From an uncultured Christensenella sp. (GTDB lineage Bacteria; Bacillota; Clostridia; Christensenellales; UBA3700), in the NCBI GenBank assembly GCA_910584975.1, contig CAJUEA010000035.1, positions 1 to 14,706 of the forward strand: a DNA stretch of 14,706 bases, read 5' to 3'. How positions within the stretch are numbered: the first letter of the stretch is position 1; the number at the start of each line of letters is the position of its first letter. Below the pieces are notes generated by a model that did no database searches, had not been told where the DNA came from, and saw only the letters and a list, made by a program, of their open reading frames with translations. This document shows positions 1-7,341 of the stretch, piece after piece. The position numbers were made by a program, and so were the translations under genes.

Positions 1-381
1 GCAATGGAAAAGGCAATGCAAATGAAATACAGCTATTCGGACATTCGCAAATGGCTGTTACATTTCCGCACGCTCGATTATTCCAAGACCAAGCACCGCA
101 AGGAACTAATCAATATCTTTATTTATCGCGTTGTGCTGTATGACGACAAAATGAAAGTGTTATTCCACTTGAAAGGCGGGCAGAAAGAGGAACTATTGTT
201 GAATTTGATTTTCCCCGATTACCCCGACGGGAGCGAGAGCGAAACCGAACAAAGCGCAAAAGAAAAAGAAACCGAAAATTCGGTTTCTTCTTCGGGGTGT
301 TCTTATACCCCTCGTCTGGTGAACGATAAGGGATTCGAACACCGAATAACAACTTATAAAAAGTTGTCAAAAGCATTGTAA
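1..381 (+). CDS. Large serine recombinase, C-terminal fragment (5' end outside window)
   Basis: The reading frame is open from base 1, so this is the tail of a longer gene. The protein reads as the distal C-terminal part of a large serine recombinase: a helix-rich stretch (YSDIRKWLLHF, about residues 10-20 of the visible part), then RKELINIFIYRVVLYDDK and a short beta segment (KVLFHLKGG), the usual order after the zinc-ribbon/coiled-coil region. These enzymes integrate and excise mobile elements through a catalytic serine near the N-terminus, which is not in this window. Base composition is clearly richer in GC than the prophage to its right. The last codons (LVNDKGFE...) are the antisense of a tRNA-Arg 3' end, and the stop at 379-381 lies in prophage DNA, so integration replaced the original tail. 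I am confident of the family and unsure whether the protein is functional. Confidence 0.75.
   Translation, partial: AMEKAMQMKYSYSDIRKWLLHFRTLDYSKTKHRKELINIFIYRVVLYDDKMKVLFHLKGGQKEELLLNLIFPDYPDGSESETEQSAKEKETENSVSSSGCSYTPRLVNDKGFEHRITTYKKLSKAL
266..289 (-). terminator. Rho-independent terminator, probably the original tRNA-Arg terminator
   Basis: An 11-bp perfect inverted repeat (266-276 with 279-289, core GAAACCGAA/TTCGGTTTC) is followed on the minus strand by a T-rich run (complement of the A-rich 259-270). It lies inside the serine recombinase reading frame but is oriented to end minus-strand transcripts. Without the prophage it would sit about 30 bp downstream of the tRNA-Arg gene. I infer that it was the tRNA terminator before the element separated the two by 11.6 kb. 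Confidence 0.6.
317..340. repeat. Attachment site half (attL), tRNA-Arg 3'-end copy
   Basis: These 24 bases are identical to the antisense of the last 24 bases of the tRNA-Arg gene (T-loop, 3' acceptor strand and CCA). Past position 340 the match breaks: A at 341 against C at 11949. This is the usual duplication left when a tyrosine integrase inserts an element at the 3' end of a tRNA gene. Confidence 0.9.
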
Positions 382-394
382 ATGCTTGGTTTTT
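371..394 (+). terminator. Possible terminator just inside the left end
   Basis: AAGCATT (371-377), loop GTA, AATGCTT (381-387), then GG and a run of T (390-394). The stop codon of the serine recombinase frame lies in this hairpin. The stem is AT-rich, so strength is doubtful. It could limit readthrough from the flanking recombinase into the prophage. Confidence 0.4.
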
Positions 395-411
395 AACAAC
401 AAAAAATTAAG

Positions 412-433
412 TTGACTCTTATTTTGACTCTTG
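412..433 (+). promoter_or_regulatory. Putative integrase arm-type sites, left (2 copies)
   Basis: TTGACTCTTA (412-421) and TTGACTCTTG (424-433) are direct repeats with a 12-bp period. The same motif occurs three times with the same period at the other end of the element (11763-11796). Tyrosine integrases of mobile elements typically bind such short direct repeats through their N-terminal domain, so these are read as arm sites of the left attachment region. Confidence 0.7.
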
Positions 434-498
434 TAAATAGCAACAATTTTCTCAATTCATTTGCAGACAAGGGAAGTACTAATCAACAAATAAAGCAT

Positions 499-1239
499 TC
501 AAGCCATTATGTACTTTTTTTTCTTAGAACTTGTATTAGTATTCTTTTTAGTAATTCGCTCATATTCCTTTTGCAGTTCCCAAACTATATTTAATAATTG
601 TGCTTTAGATTGTTTTTCAAAATATGAAAAATCATAATGCTGTTTTGGGTTGTAGGCAAGTGGAATCTCTTCGTCAACTACTTGTGAAATATATTCTTGC
701 TCTTTAGGTTCTTCAGACAATTTTTTGTTTTGTTTTTCCAATGTTCTATAATTCTTTACATATTCGCGTATTTGTTTAACACTCATATCTGAGCGAAGTA
801 CACCATTTGATATATCTTTTTTTAATTGTTTTTCGTCAACTGACAGCAACTCAAATATCTTTGATTTTGAAAAATCACTAATATATTTTTTTAAGCAAAT
901 AAAAAATTCATTTTTCGTATCAACAAATTTATCATATACATTAACAAGTCTACATACCTGAGTTCTATCTAAACCAAAACCTTGCATTATTGAATCAAAT
1001 GTATATTCTTTATTTGACATAGTATATACTCGTCCAAAATAGGTTGCATTATAATCATTAAATATATTCTTAATTTGATAAACATAATAAGCTATTGAAA
1101 CAAAATTATTTTGTTCTCTATCAAAACAATTATTTAAACTATGTAGATATTTTTGTAAAGCAGAAAAACTTTCTGCATAAATTCCGTTTTCAAAATCCAA
1201 ATCCAATTCAATATTATTATTTATTTTAAAGTTTTCCAT
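499..1239 (-). CDS. Putative DNA-binding replication-associated protein (246 aa)
   Basis: The start ATG overlaps the end of the rep gene by 14 bp and has a GGAGG site at good distance, so it is probably translated from the rep mRNA. The protein is polar and helical. Residues about 79-103 (FDSIMQGFGLDRTQVCRLVN) look like a helix-turn-helix, and about 132-166 (LSVDEKQLKKDI... MSVKQIREYV) resembles the second conserved segment of plasmid- and ICE-borne HTH proteins that check replication or partition functions. The C-terminus is lysine-rich (SKKKKYIMA). I do not recognise a named family. A role as a Rep accessory factor, copy-control or partition protein is inferred from context. It is the last gene before the left attachment site. 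Confidence 0.6.
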   Translation of the reverse strand: MENFKINNNIELDLDFENGIYAESFSALQKYLHSLNNCFDREQNNFVSIAYYVYQIKNIFNDYNATYFGRVYTMSNKEYTFDSIMQGFGLDRTQVCRLVNVYDKFVDTKNEFFICLKKYISDFSKSKIFELLSVDEKQLKKDISNGVLRSDMSVKQIREYVKNYRTLEKQNKKLSEEPKEQEYISQVVDEEIPLAYNPKQHYDFSYFEKQSKAQLLNIVWELQKEYERITKKNTNTSSKKKKYIMA

Positions 1240-2230
1240 TAAATATTTCCTCCAATTCTTTCAATTCATGTTGAGTTAGTGCAGTAGCACCATTATCTAT
1301 CAACTGCTTAATATAATTGTCAATCTTTATTTGCAGCACATTATGTTTTGTGATATTAGGTTCACCTTTAGCAAATTTCAAATAACTACTATTTTTAATT
1401 TTATTTACCTTGTTAATTTCCATAGGATTTTCAAAATCTGCACCAATAAGTTTTTTAAAAACATCAGGAACATTCAAATTCTTTGAATAATAAAATCGTT
1501 TTTTAAATATATCCGTTGAACCAAGTGCTTTTTCAACATACTTTTTTACATATGAATTACACCTCTCACGACTACATATTCGACTGACAGTTGTGTATCC
1601 ATACACAAAAGTTGTTATATTATAAATTGGTTCTCCGTCAGTTTCTTTGCAATCATGCATCCATTGCGTTTGTTCAAAATATTCTCGACTACACAAACCA
1701 ATTTTTTTACCCCGTTTCTCAGCCCAATGGCAACACACTTTGCCACTATCCACAAGCCCCATTTGCTTTGCTGTTATTCCACCAGTTAACAAATGAAAAT
1801 GAATACAATTATCTTCGTCTTGATGTCGCTCTGGGAAACACATATACTTAAAATTTGGATATTTATGCTTTAAATTATTAATATATTTTTTATAACAATT
1901 AAATACAGCTTGGTCGTCTGTTCGGTCGATCTTTTCCTTATCAAATGTCAAAGTCCAAAACCAGTCAAAATCATTCATTGCAAGCAATGTATTCATTAAT
2001 ATGACCGTTCTGCGCAAACTTGCGTTATAACTTTCGAGTATATCCTTTTTAGTATAATTTATTATTTCTCCAGTTTCCAAATCTAATCTAAATCGCTCTC
2101 CATTAATATCAATCGGTGCTTTTTTCTTTATTACATTTTTATTTTTCTGAAAATAAAATGACATAAGTGTTTCATTTTTATATTGCCTTTCAGTCAAATA
2201 TAAATTATAAGTATCTTTTTCTTCACTCAT
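1226..2230 (-). CDS. Rolling-circle replication initiator, HUH endonuclease (334 aa)
   Basis: The protein has the motif order of HUH-superfamily Rep proteins: motif 1 FWTLTFD (residues 91-97), metal-binding motif 2 HFH in CIHFHLLTGG (H144, H146), and motif 3 YVKKYVEKAL (Y227 and Y231), where a tyrosine nicks the origin and forms a 5'-phosphotyrosine link. It should start rolling-circle replication at an origin on the element. A GAGGTG site precedes the ATG. It is cotranscribed with the downstream HTH-like gene, and the GC-rich hairpin region about 300 bp upstream is the best origin candidate. Which of the two tyrosines is catalytic cannot be decided by eye. All core motifs are intact, so the protein looks functional. 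Confidence 0.9.
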   Translation of the reverse strand: MSEEKDTYNLYLTERQYKNETLMSFYFQKNKNVIKKKAPIDINGERFRLDLETGEIINYTKKDILESYNASLRRTVILMNTLLAMNDFDWFWTLTFDKEKIDRTDDQAVFNCYKKYINNLKHKYPNFKYMCFPERHQDEDNCIHFHLLTGGITAKQMGLVDSGKVCCHWAEKRGKKIGLCSREYFEQTQWMHDCKETDGEPIYNITTFVYGYTTVSRICSRERCNSYVKKYVEKALGSTDIFKKRFYYSKNLNVPDVFKKLIGADFENPMEINKVNKIKNSSYLKFAKGEPNITKHNVLQIKIDNYIKQLIDNGATALTQHELKELEEIFNGKL

Positions 2231-2274
2231 AATTACACCTCATACTTAATTTTCTACTTGCAAAAAAAACATTG

Positions 2275-2520
2275 TTATTTAAAAATATCGCAATGTCCAT
2301 ATTTTTCCAACATTATTGATTTATCATATTCAATACTATTTATTTCGTAATCTTTAGTAGTACATGGCATTAAAGTAAAAGGATCTTCACAAAGAGAATA
2401 TTTTTCAAAAATTTTTTTATACAATTTAGCATAATCTTCAACTGTTTCACAAAATAATAACTCTTCCAATATATCAACAGCAACAAATTGTTGTGCATAA
2501 CTAATTCTTTTCTGTTTCAT
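2275..2520 (-). CDS. Small hypothetical protein upstream of rep (81 aa)
   Basis: This 81-residue soluble protein has an ATG preceded by GAGGT and ends 44 bp before rep, so it is probably the first gene of the replication operon. The N-terminus is helical (SYAQQFVAVDILEELLF) and the sequence holds three cysteines (C24, C44, C53) plus one near the C-terminus, without a clear CxxC metal site. There is no membrane segment. I do not recognise the family. Its place between the origin candidate and rep suggests a replication or copy-control function, which is inference only. Confidence 0.6.
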   Translation of the reverse strand: MKQKRISYAQQFVAVDILEELLFCETVEDYAKLYKKIFEKYSLCEDPFTLMPCTTKDYEINSIEYDKSIMLEKYGHCDIFK

Positions 2521-2544
2521 AATTACCTCATAATTTTAATTTTT

Positions 2545-2780
2545 TCCGTCAAGTGTTACTATTGTCGAGTAACTCTTTTGCTTGGGGCGGGGCTAAAGCC
2601 ATCGCCCCAATGCAAAAAAATTGTTCCGACTTATCAATTTGCTCCCGCAGTTGTCGCACGCGACTGCCTTTGGGCTACGGCGCTCATACTAATACCATTG
2701 ACCTAGTCAAGTCGTTCGCCTAAAAGCTAATGCACAAAGTCCACCTGTATAAAGTGCTACGCACGGGGACTTTGCGTCAC
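2545..2780. other. GC-rich hairpin cluster, candidate replication origin
   Basis: This non-coding stretch is strikingly GC-rich for the element and contains four stem-loops: GTTACT/AGTAAC (2555-2560 with 2568-2573); a long stem TTGC+TTGGGGCG (2578-2589) with CGCCCCAA+T+GCAA (2603-2615) holding an inner GGCT/AGCC; GCAGT.../...ACTGC (2647-2667); and CAAAGTCC/GGACTTTG (2735-2742 with 2767-2774) holding GTGC/GCAC (2754-2757 with 2761-2764). None is followed by a T tract, so they are not terminators. Such clustered hairpins upstream of an HUH rep gene are typical of a double-strand origin and, in inoviruses, of packaging signals. The nick site itself is not identified. Confidence 0.65.
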
Positions 2781-2824
2781 AAGCATAATTTTATACAACC
2801 TTAAAAAATAGGAGAGTGCAAAAA

Positions 2825-3082
2825 TTATTTAACATTATCCGAAGTCTTTTCGTTAACCTTATTTTGCCGTTCTTTCTTTAATTTTTTATTTAATTCTTTT
2901 TGATAAATTTTGTCTTCTCGGTCAATCTTTTTAAATTGTTTTTTCATACATTTAAAAATGTATCCTAATATTTTATTATTAAATTTATTAGGAACATAAT
3001 CAGCCGTATCAAGCGTACAATAAAATGTTTTATAAAATCTAATTAAGCATTCGTCAATTAAATCATTTTTATTATAATTCAT
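2825..3082 (-). CDS. Small basic protein downstream of zot (85 aa)
   Basis: The ATG overlaps the zot stop codon by one base (TAATG), so translation is probably coupled to zot. The protein is strongly basic and helical with no membrane segment: a first helix NDLIDECLIRFYKTFYCTL, then a lysine-rich second half (MKKQFKKIDREDK, KELNKKLKKER). It resembles short helix-rich nucleic-acid-binding proteins, perhaps a sigma-like or Rep-accessory fold, but I do not recognise it. It is the last gene before the origin-like region. Confidence 0.6.
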   Translation of the reverse strand: MNYNKNDLIDECLIRFYKTFYCTLDTADYVPNKFNNKILGYIFKCMKKQFKKIDREDKIYQKELNKKLKKERQNKVNEKTSDNVK

Positions 3083-3903
3083 TATTTACCACCTCGCTTT
3101 TGAAAATAATATTTTGGTAATTCTTCATTGTTTTCTTTTAAATAATCGATATATCCTTCTCTCGAATTATTAGGCACTTGCGCCATAATATAATCAATAT
3201 CATTGTCAAAATGACCAGCATAGAACTTAGGTTTACAACTTTGACTATCATAACACTCAAAGACATTATAATCTGCAACAATTGTCTCTTCCTCATAACA
3301 AGAGATATCCTTTTTACCCGAAGACATATATTTATCAAACAAAGCACTATTCTCAATATGCCGAACAAGCCATTTTAAAGCAATTACATTACCTCTTTTG
3401 TCTTTTTTAATATCAAGTTTAACAACTTCGATAAAATGAGCAAGTTCACGAATATTAATATCAATAAGCATTGGGCGTTGTGTATCAAGATAAATATCTA
3501 AATTATTGTGTCCATGTTGTTCATACCACCGACTTTGCCACTCGGGAAAATAAACTGACATTCGACTATTTAAATACTTTTGTGCCTCAGTAATTCCAAT
3601 ACATTCATAAGGTAAATTAAAATGGACATCGTCAACATAATCGTTATTAAACCCCAATTTATAGGGGTTGATAAATCGACTAATACGAGGACTATATCTG
3701 AATTTTTTGCCAATTATTGTATAATTAGCAGACACACAATGTAGTGGAATAGTCTTTATATTTGTAAAGCCATTATTAATTTTGTTAAGCAACTCTTGTT
3801 GCATTTGCCGGTTGCGTTGCCTATCATACATTATTTCATTTAATAAATATGTCATTAAACAAGTTTTTCCCGTTCGTGGTGGGGCAAATATAATACAAAT
3901 CAA
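3082..3903 (-). CDS. zot: Zot-type morphogenesis ATPase (filamentous phage pI-like, 273 aa)
   Basis: In filamentous phages this ATPase drives assembly and extrusion of the virion at the membrane. The N-terminus is a P-loop, FAPPRTGKT (residues 6-14, K13 and T14), followed later by a Walker-B-like segment CIGITEAQKYLNSR (about 101-114, E106), then a sensor-like DTQRP (140-144) and a conserved-looking tail (WLVRHIENSALFDKY), as in the Zot branch of the FtsK/HerA fold. The start is TTG: it overlaps the stop of the upstream gene (TTGA) and has AAAGGTGG about ten bases upstream. Gram-negative pI carries a membrane helix and periplasmic tail; here no hydrophobic segment follows the ATPase domain. 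That would suit a single-membrane host, with a membrane partner encoded next door. Confidence 0.9.
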   Translation of the reverse strand: MICIIFAPPRTGKTCLMTYLLNEIMYDRQRNRQMQQELLNKINNGFTNIKTIPLHCVSANYTIIGKKFRYSPRISRFINPYKLGFNNDYVDDVHFNLPYECIGITEAQKYLNSRMSVYFPEWQSRWYEQHGHNNLDIYLDTQRPMLIDINIRELAHFIEVVKLDIKKDKRGNVIALKWLVRHIENSALFDKYMSSGKKDISCYEEETIVADYNVFECYDSQSCKPKFYAGHFDNDIDYIMAQVPNNSREGYIDYLKENNEELPKYYFQKRGGK

Positions 3904-5318
3904 GCAGAGTCACCACCTTTGCATTTATTAATTACCCAAACAATAGCTTTGAACGGCAATTCTATTATCCAAATTAAAGCCTTTAATATCCATTCAATAA
4001 CTTTAACAATAGCTTTAAAAACAACTTTCAAAACTTGTCCTACTATTGGAAAAATAAGCGATAGTATCGGAAGAGCAATTGCAAAAATAAGCAAAACAAT
4101 AATTAATATAAATACCCAAGTTGGTATACCGAGTTTGTTTGCTAAATCTTTTAACCACCTAAATGGGTCATATTTATTTTTTTCGCCGCCTCCTGCAACA
4201 TTATCCTCAGTAATTTTATCTGAAACAGTGCCTAAATCATAAAGTCTTCCATTTGTAATAAATTTCAATCTTAAAATAGACACGCTAGAAACTTCTGTAT
4301 AATCCGTATAACCACCCATTCCGTCCCAAAATGATTTAAAGTCTGTCTCATAAAATCTTAATACCCATTTTGTGCCTTCAAGATTTTTTATAGTTTCATC
4401 TTTCAAAGTTTCAGTTTTTTTAAACTCTTCAGTACTTTGAATTCTATTCCATTCGAATTTTTTAGTAAACCAAGGATGACCATATTCAGAGGTTTGTCCT
4501 TCCTCTGTAGCTTTAACTAACCAATCTTTTTCCAAAATTTCTGGACCTTTAGTAGTTCCTTCATGAGAAGTGCCAACCTCACTATGACATTTTTGATGAA
4601 CAAAAGTAATAGTAGCTTCTTTAAGAAAATCAATTTGTTTATCAGTATCAAAAGCTATATAATGGCTACGACAAGATTGTGTTGCAAGCCAAAATCCATT
4701 AGAATATTCTAAAAAGTCAGCATATGGATTTAAAATTTCAATTATATCTGGATATTCATATGTATAAGTGACTTTGCCATCAATTGTTGAAGCTTTATAA
4801 AGTCTACCTACGGCAAAAGCTATTTCATTTTTCGTATTATCATTTCCACTTGGAGCGTCAAAATTTTCATCCCAAGGTCGATAAATAGATGTTATATTGT
4901 AATATCTATAATCACTTTTTGGAAGCGTTACGCCAACAACTTCATATTTACAGAACACATTTGAAGTGCTTAATAATTTTAAAAAATAAAGCTCAGTATC
5001 ACTTACTTCTTCAGTAAATGACATATTAACACTAGTTGCTGTCATTTTTTTTGTCATTTGACAAGGTTGGTAAGTATACAAGATTAAAGTATTATTATTG
5101 CTTTCTGCAATCTGTATTACATTTATTGAACCATCATTATTATTGATTGGATATTGTCCAATATCAAAATTTGAATCACGCTGCAAATCAGATAATACAT
5201 TTGAATTCTTTGGAATATCTGCATATACATTAAACATAGCTTGTCCAAATATATAAAATGTTGTCAGAATTAAAAATAATAAAAGTATAATTGAAATTTT
5301 TTTATAATATTGTTTCAT
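3900..5318 (-). CDS. Secreted/membrane virion-like protein with C-terminal membrane domain (472 aa)
   Basis: The N-terminus (ISIILLLFLILTTFYIFGQA) is a signal peptide or anchor. A large, probably extracytoplasmic region with several cysteines follows. The C-terminus is strongly hydrophobic: WVFILIIVLLIFAIALPI followed by amphipathic helices rich in I, W and V (about residues 400-465), ending in basic KCKGG. It lies directly before zot and overlaps it by four bases, the place where filamentous phages encode minor coat or adsorption proteins (pIII/pVI positions). I infer a virion tip or attachment protein, or a membrane partner for the Zot ATPase. I believe similar proteins occur in clostridial elements, but cannot check. 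The start ATG has an AAGGTGG site. Confidence 0.65.
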   Translation of the reverse strand: MKQYYKKISIILLLFLILTTFYIFGQAMFNVYADIPKNSNVLSDLQRDSNFDIGQYPINNNDGSINVIQIAESNNNTLILYTYQPCQMTKKMTATSVNMSFTEEVSDTELYFLKLLSTSNVFCKYEVVGVTLPKSDYRYYNITSIYRPWDENFDAPSGNDNTKNEIAFAVGRLYKASTIDGKVTYTYEYPDIIEILNPYADFLEYSNGFWLATQSCRSHYIAFDTDKQIDFLKEATITFVHQKCHSEVGTSHEGTTKGPEILEKDWLVKATEEGQTSEYGHPWFTKKFEWNRIQSTEEFKKTETLKDETIKNLEGTKWVLRFYETDFKSFWDGMGGYTDYTEVSSVSILRLKFITNGRLYDLGTVSDKITEDNVAGGGEKNKYDPFRWLKDLANKLGIPTWVFILIIVLLIFAIALPILSLIFPIVGQVLKVVFKAIVKVIEWILKALIWIIELPFKAIVWVINKCKGGDSA

Positions 5319-5326
5319 AGGCCACC

Positions 5327-6667
5327 TTATTTTAATAAAAACTCAATATTAGGATTATCAATATCGACACCTAAAATCAAATCAATTGACTCAGTTGTAA
5401 ATCCTATTGACATAGTGGCTATATTTTCTATACCACCATCAATATATTTGATTGTATATTCGACTACACCTTTATTTGCATTATTACTATTTAAACATTT
5501 TTGCAAAAAATTTATTTCTGAATCATAAATTAATTGTTGCATATACCTATATTTAAATAAAACAGGTTTTGGAATAGAGTATAATCTTTCCATTTCAACA
5601 GTGTGTCTATAATTAAGCATATACAAAGTATTACCCTTAACTTGATTTTCTAAATAAAAGAAAGCAGAATAAGCTCCTTTAATTAAAGAATGATTTTTAT
5701 CTGAATCTGATAAATTATTATAAATTCTCATAAAATTTACAACTAAATTTTCTACTCTTGAATAAAGTATCTCTGCATTACCTCTTGGCATTGCCTGCAT
5801 TATGTCTAAATATAAAAAATGTGCTTGACTTGCTAAATCTGACATAGGGTTATCATAATAAAATTTATTAATACCAGTTTCGAAAAAAAAATTATCAACA
5901 CTATTGTTGCCTGAATGAAATTCTTTTGTGAATTTTCCAGTAATATTCCATTCAAAAACTTTATCAATTGTGAAATTTGAATAAATTGGATTAGGGACAA
6001 TTGTATATTGATTAAATTCACCATTATAATCAAATCTATAAATATTATTATCATCTAAAACATAGTCAAATATTTCTTCTTCGCCAGATTTAAAAGTATA
6101 ATCCATTTTTACAACTTTTTTAATATAGTCAACTTCACAAATTGCAAATTTATTAATATCAACATTTGCATTTGCTGTTACAATGATTTGTTTCCCAAAA
6201 TCTTGATGACACATTAAAATAACAGATTCGCCACTTTTACATGTTGATTTATCCAAGGTAACATAATCTGATACATTTTTTTCAGAACTCCAACCATTAT
6301 CATTAAGCCAAGATACTGTCCAATCAACTTGCATATTTTTTTCACTAACTGCATTTATAGTAGCTGTTAATGAATAAGCCGATTCAACTGTAGCAGGAAT
6401 ATTTTGATTTTCAAAATCTTCTTGAGAGATTTTATATTTTTCAAAAGTTGAACCTTCATCATAACTTAAATTAACAACCATACCACTTGCAACATCTTCA
6501 ACTTCAGCAATTGCAGGTGGAACAGGTTTTTCAAACCAATTTTTAGGGTTGAACTTATCCCAGTTTTTAAAGCCGTTAGAGTAGTAACCAATAACGCCAG
6601 CAATAACTCCTAAAATTGCAACAACCAAAATTATAGTTGCTATAAATTTTGTTTTAGATTTTCTCAT
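5327..6667 (-). CDS. Membrane-anchored surface protein with Ig-like region (446 aa)
   Basis: A short basic start (MRKSKTK) precedes one hydrophobic segment (FIATIILVVAILGVIAGVIG, about 8-27), after which the chain should be outside the membrane. Residues about 90-190 look like a bacterial Ig-like (Big-type) beta domain: SLTATINAVSEKNMQVDW, VSDYVTL, then FGKQIIVTANANV and CEVDYIKKV. The remainder is mixed alpha/beta with helical stretches about 300-420. It is a good candidate for a virion adsorption or tip protein. It sits upstream of the other large surface protein and zot, separated from the ssDNA-binding gene by a terminator, so it may head the assembly operon. The ATG follows an AGAGGTG site. 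Exact function unknown. Confidence 0.65.
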   Translation of the reverse strand: MRKSKTKFIATIILVVAILGVIAGVIGYYSNGFKNWDKFNPKNWFEKPVPPAIAEVEDVASGMVVNLSYDEGSTFEKYKISQEDFENQNIPATVESAYSLTATINAVSEKNMQVDWTVSWLNDNGWSSEKNVSDYVTLDKSTCKSGESVILMCHQDFGKQIIVTANANVDINKFAICEVDYIKKVVKMDYTFKSGEEEIFDYVLDDNNIYRFDYNGEFNQYTIVPNPIYSNFTIDKVFEWNITGKFTKEFHSGNNSVDNFFFETGINKFYYDNPMSDLASQAHFLYLDIMQAMPRGNAEILYSRVENLVVNFMRIYNNLSDSDKNHSLIKGAYSAFFYLENQVKGNTLYMLNYRHTVEMERLYSIPKPVLFKYRYMQQLIYDSEINFLQKCLNSNNANKGVVEYTIKYIDGGIENIATMSIGFTTESIDLILGVDIDNPNIEFLLK

Positions 6668-6690
6668 ATTGCACCTCTTTTAAAAAATTT

Positions 6691-6740
6691 TATAAAAAAA
6701 AGCATTTTATAGAATATTAAAAATCTAAAAAAATGCTTTA
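6691..6740 (-). terminator. Rho-independent terminator after the ssDNA-binding gene
   Basis: AAGCATTTT (6700-6708) pairs with AAAATGCTT (6730-6738), and on the minus strand the hairpin is followed by at least eight T (complement of 6692-6701). It lies between the 112-aa gene and the 446-aa gene. It probably reduces readthrough so that the ssDNA-binding protein is made in larger amounts than the assembly proteins, as in M13-like phages. Confidence 0.7.
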
Positions 6741-6763
6741 TCTTATTTAATTACTTAACTAAA

Positions 6764-7102
6764 TTAAACCAATCTTTTATCAAGCAGAGTAAAAGCAATT
6801 GGCTTAAACTTAATATCAGAACCATACTTTACTGCCTCATACTTAACTTTTGCACACATTCCAAATTTAACTTTTTCAAATGTTTCTTTATCAACTGGAT
6901 ATTCAATAATCGTTGAATTTGAAAAACCAGTTACCTTATCAAAATCGTCTTCGTCACAACTTAATACCTGCACTAAAAATTGTTCCTCGGTTGCCGGCCA
7001 TTCCTTGCCATTATAATCTGTTCTTGCAGGCTTTGCCTCTTTATATGTTTTACTAATTACAATACCTTCTTCTCTTATTGGTTTTACAAATGTATTTGCC
7101 AT
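6764..7102 (-). CDS. Probable phage single-stranded DNA-binding protein (112 aa)
   Basis: This small soluble protein alternates beta-like stretches and charged loops (EGIVISKTYKEAK, EEQFLVQVLSCDED, NSTIIEYPVDKETFEKVKFG, CAKVKYEAVKYG, IKFKPIAFTLLDK), compatible with an OB fold of the size of inovirus gene V-type proteins. Such proteins coat the ssDNA genome, block conversion to double strand and prepare it for assembly. The gene stands alone between a long leader and a strong terminator, which suits a highly expressed product. It has an excellent AGGAG site seven bases before the ATG. The assignment is mostly by size, fold pattern and position. Confidence 0.55.
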   Translation of the reverse strand: MANTFVKPIREEGIVISKTYKEAKPARTDYNGKEWPATEEQFLVQVLSCDEDDFDKVTGFSNSTIIEYPVDKETFEKVKFGMCAKVKYEAVKYGSDIKFKPIAFTLLDKRLV

Positions 7103-7195
7103 AATTCAATTCTCCTAATTCTTAATAATTTTAATTTTTAATCGTTCTTTTTTTTAATAAATATAACTGCATAAACTTTAAGTATTTATTTTGTG

Positions 7196-7211
7196 CGTTT
7201 AGATCTAAACG
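7196..7211. repeat. 16-bp perfect palindrome in the ssDNA-binding gene leader
   Basis: CGTTTAGATCTAAACG is a perfect inverted repeat with no loop, in the 310-bp non-coding interval upstream of the 112-aa gene. A dyad like this usually binds a dimeric regulator. It differs from the ATTTTGCTAAAT sites of the repressor region, so it would need another protein. Confidence 0.5.
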
Positions 7212-7274
7212 ACTTACACTTGTATTAAGTTGTATAGTTCTGACAATGCTAAATCAAACGAACCACCTTTTTTG

Positions 7275-7295
7275 TTGCGATGTCGCAATTTTTTT
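7275..7295 (+). terminator. Rho-independent terminator (plus strand) ahead of the ncRNA promoter
   Basis: TTGCGA, loop TG, TCGCAA, then seven T (7289-7295). The direction is plus, against the phage genes. It ends 11 bp before the -35 box of the small RNA promoter. It would insulate that promoter from, or end, any plus-strand transcript coming from the left. The two-base loop is tight, so the real stem is probably 5 bp. Confidence 0.5.
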
Positions 7296-7306
7296 GTTAA
7301 AAAGTA

Positions 7307-7335
7307 TTGACTTTATTTCAATATTGCTTTATAAT
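7307..7335 (+). promoter_or_regulatory. Consensus sigma-A-type promoter for the small RNA
   Basis: TTGACT (7307-7312), 17-bp spacer, TATAAT (7330-7335). The expected start is A7342, seven bases after the -10 box. No plus-strand gene follows; a structured segment and T tract do. Confidence 0.75.
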
Positions 7336-7341
7336 ACTAAT

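Noticed and set aside
412..594. 60-aa plus-strand open frame at the left end
   Set aside because: It begins in the integrase arm-site repeats, has no ribosome site and is antisense to the end of the 246-aa gene.
2488..2706. 72-aa open frame on the plus strand through the GC-rich hairpin region
   Set aside because: No ribosome site, starts antisense to the 81-aa gene, and the sequence is dominated by inverted repeats, so it is better read as non-coding origin DNA.
3919..4242. 107-aa plus-strand open frame
   Set aside because: It is the shadow of the hydrophobic C-terminus of the 472-aa protein, which has a ribosome site, a signal peptide and coupling to zot.
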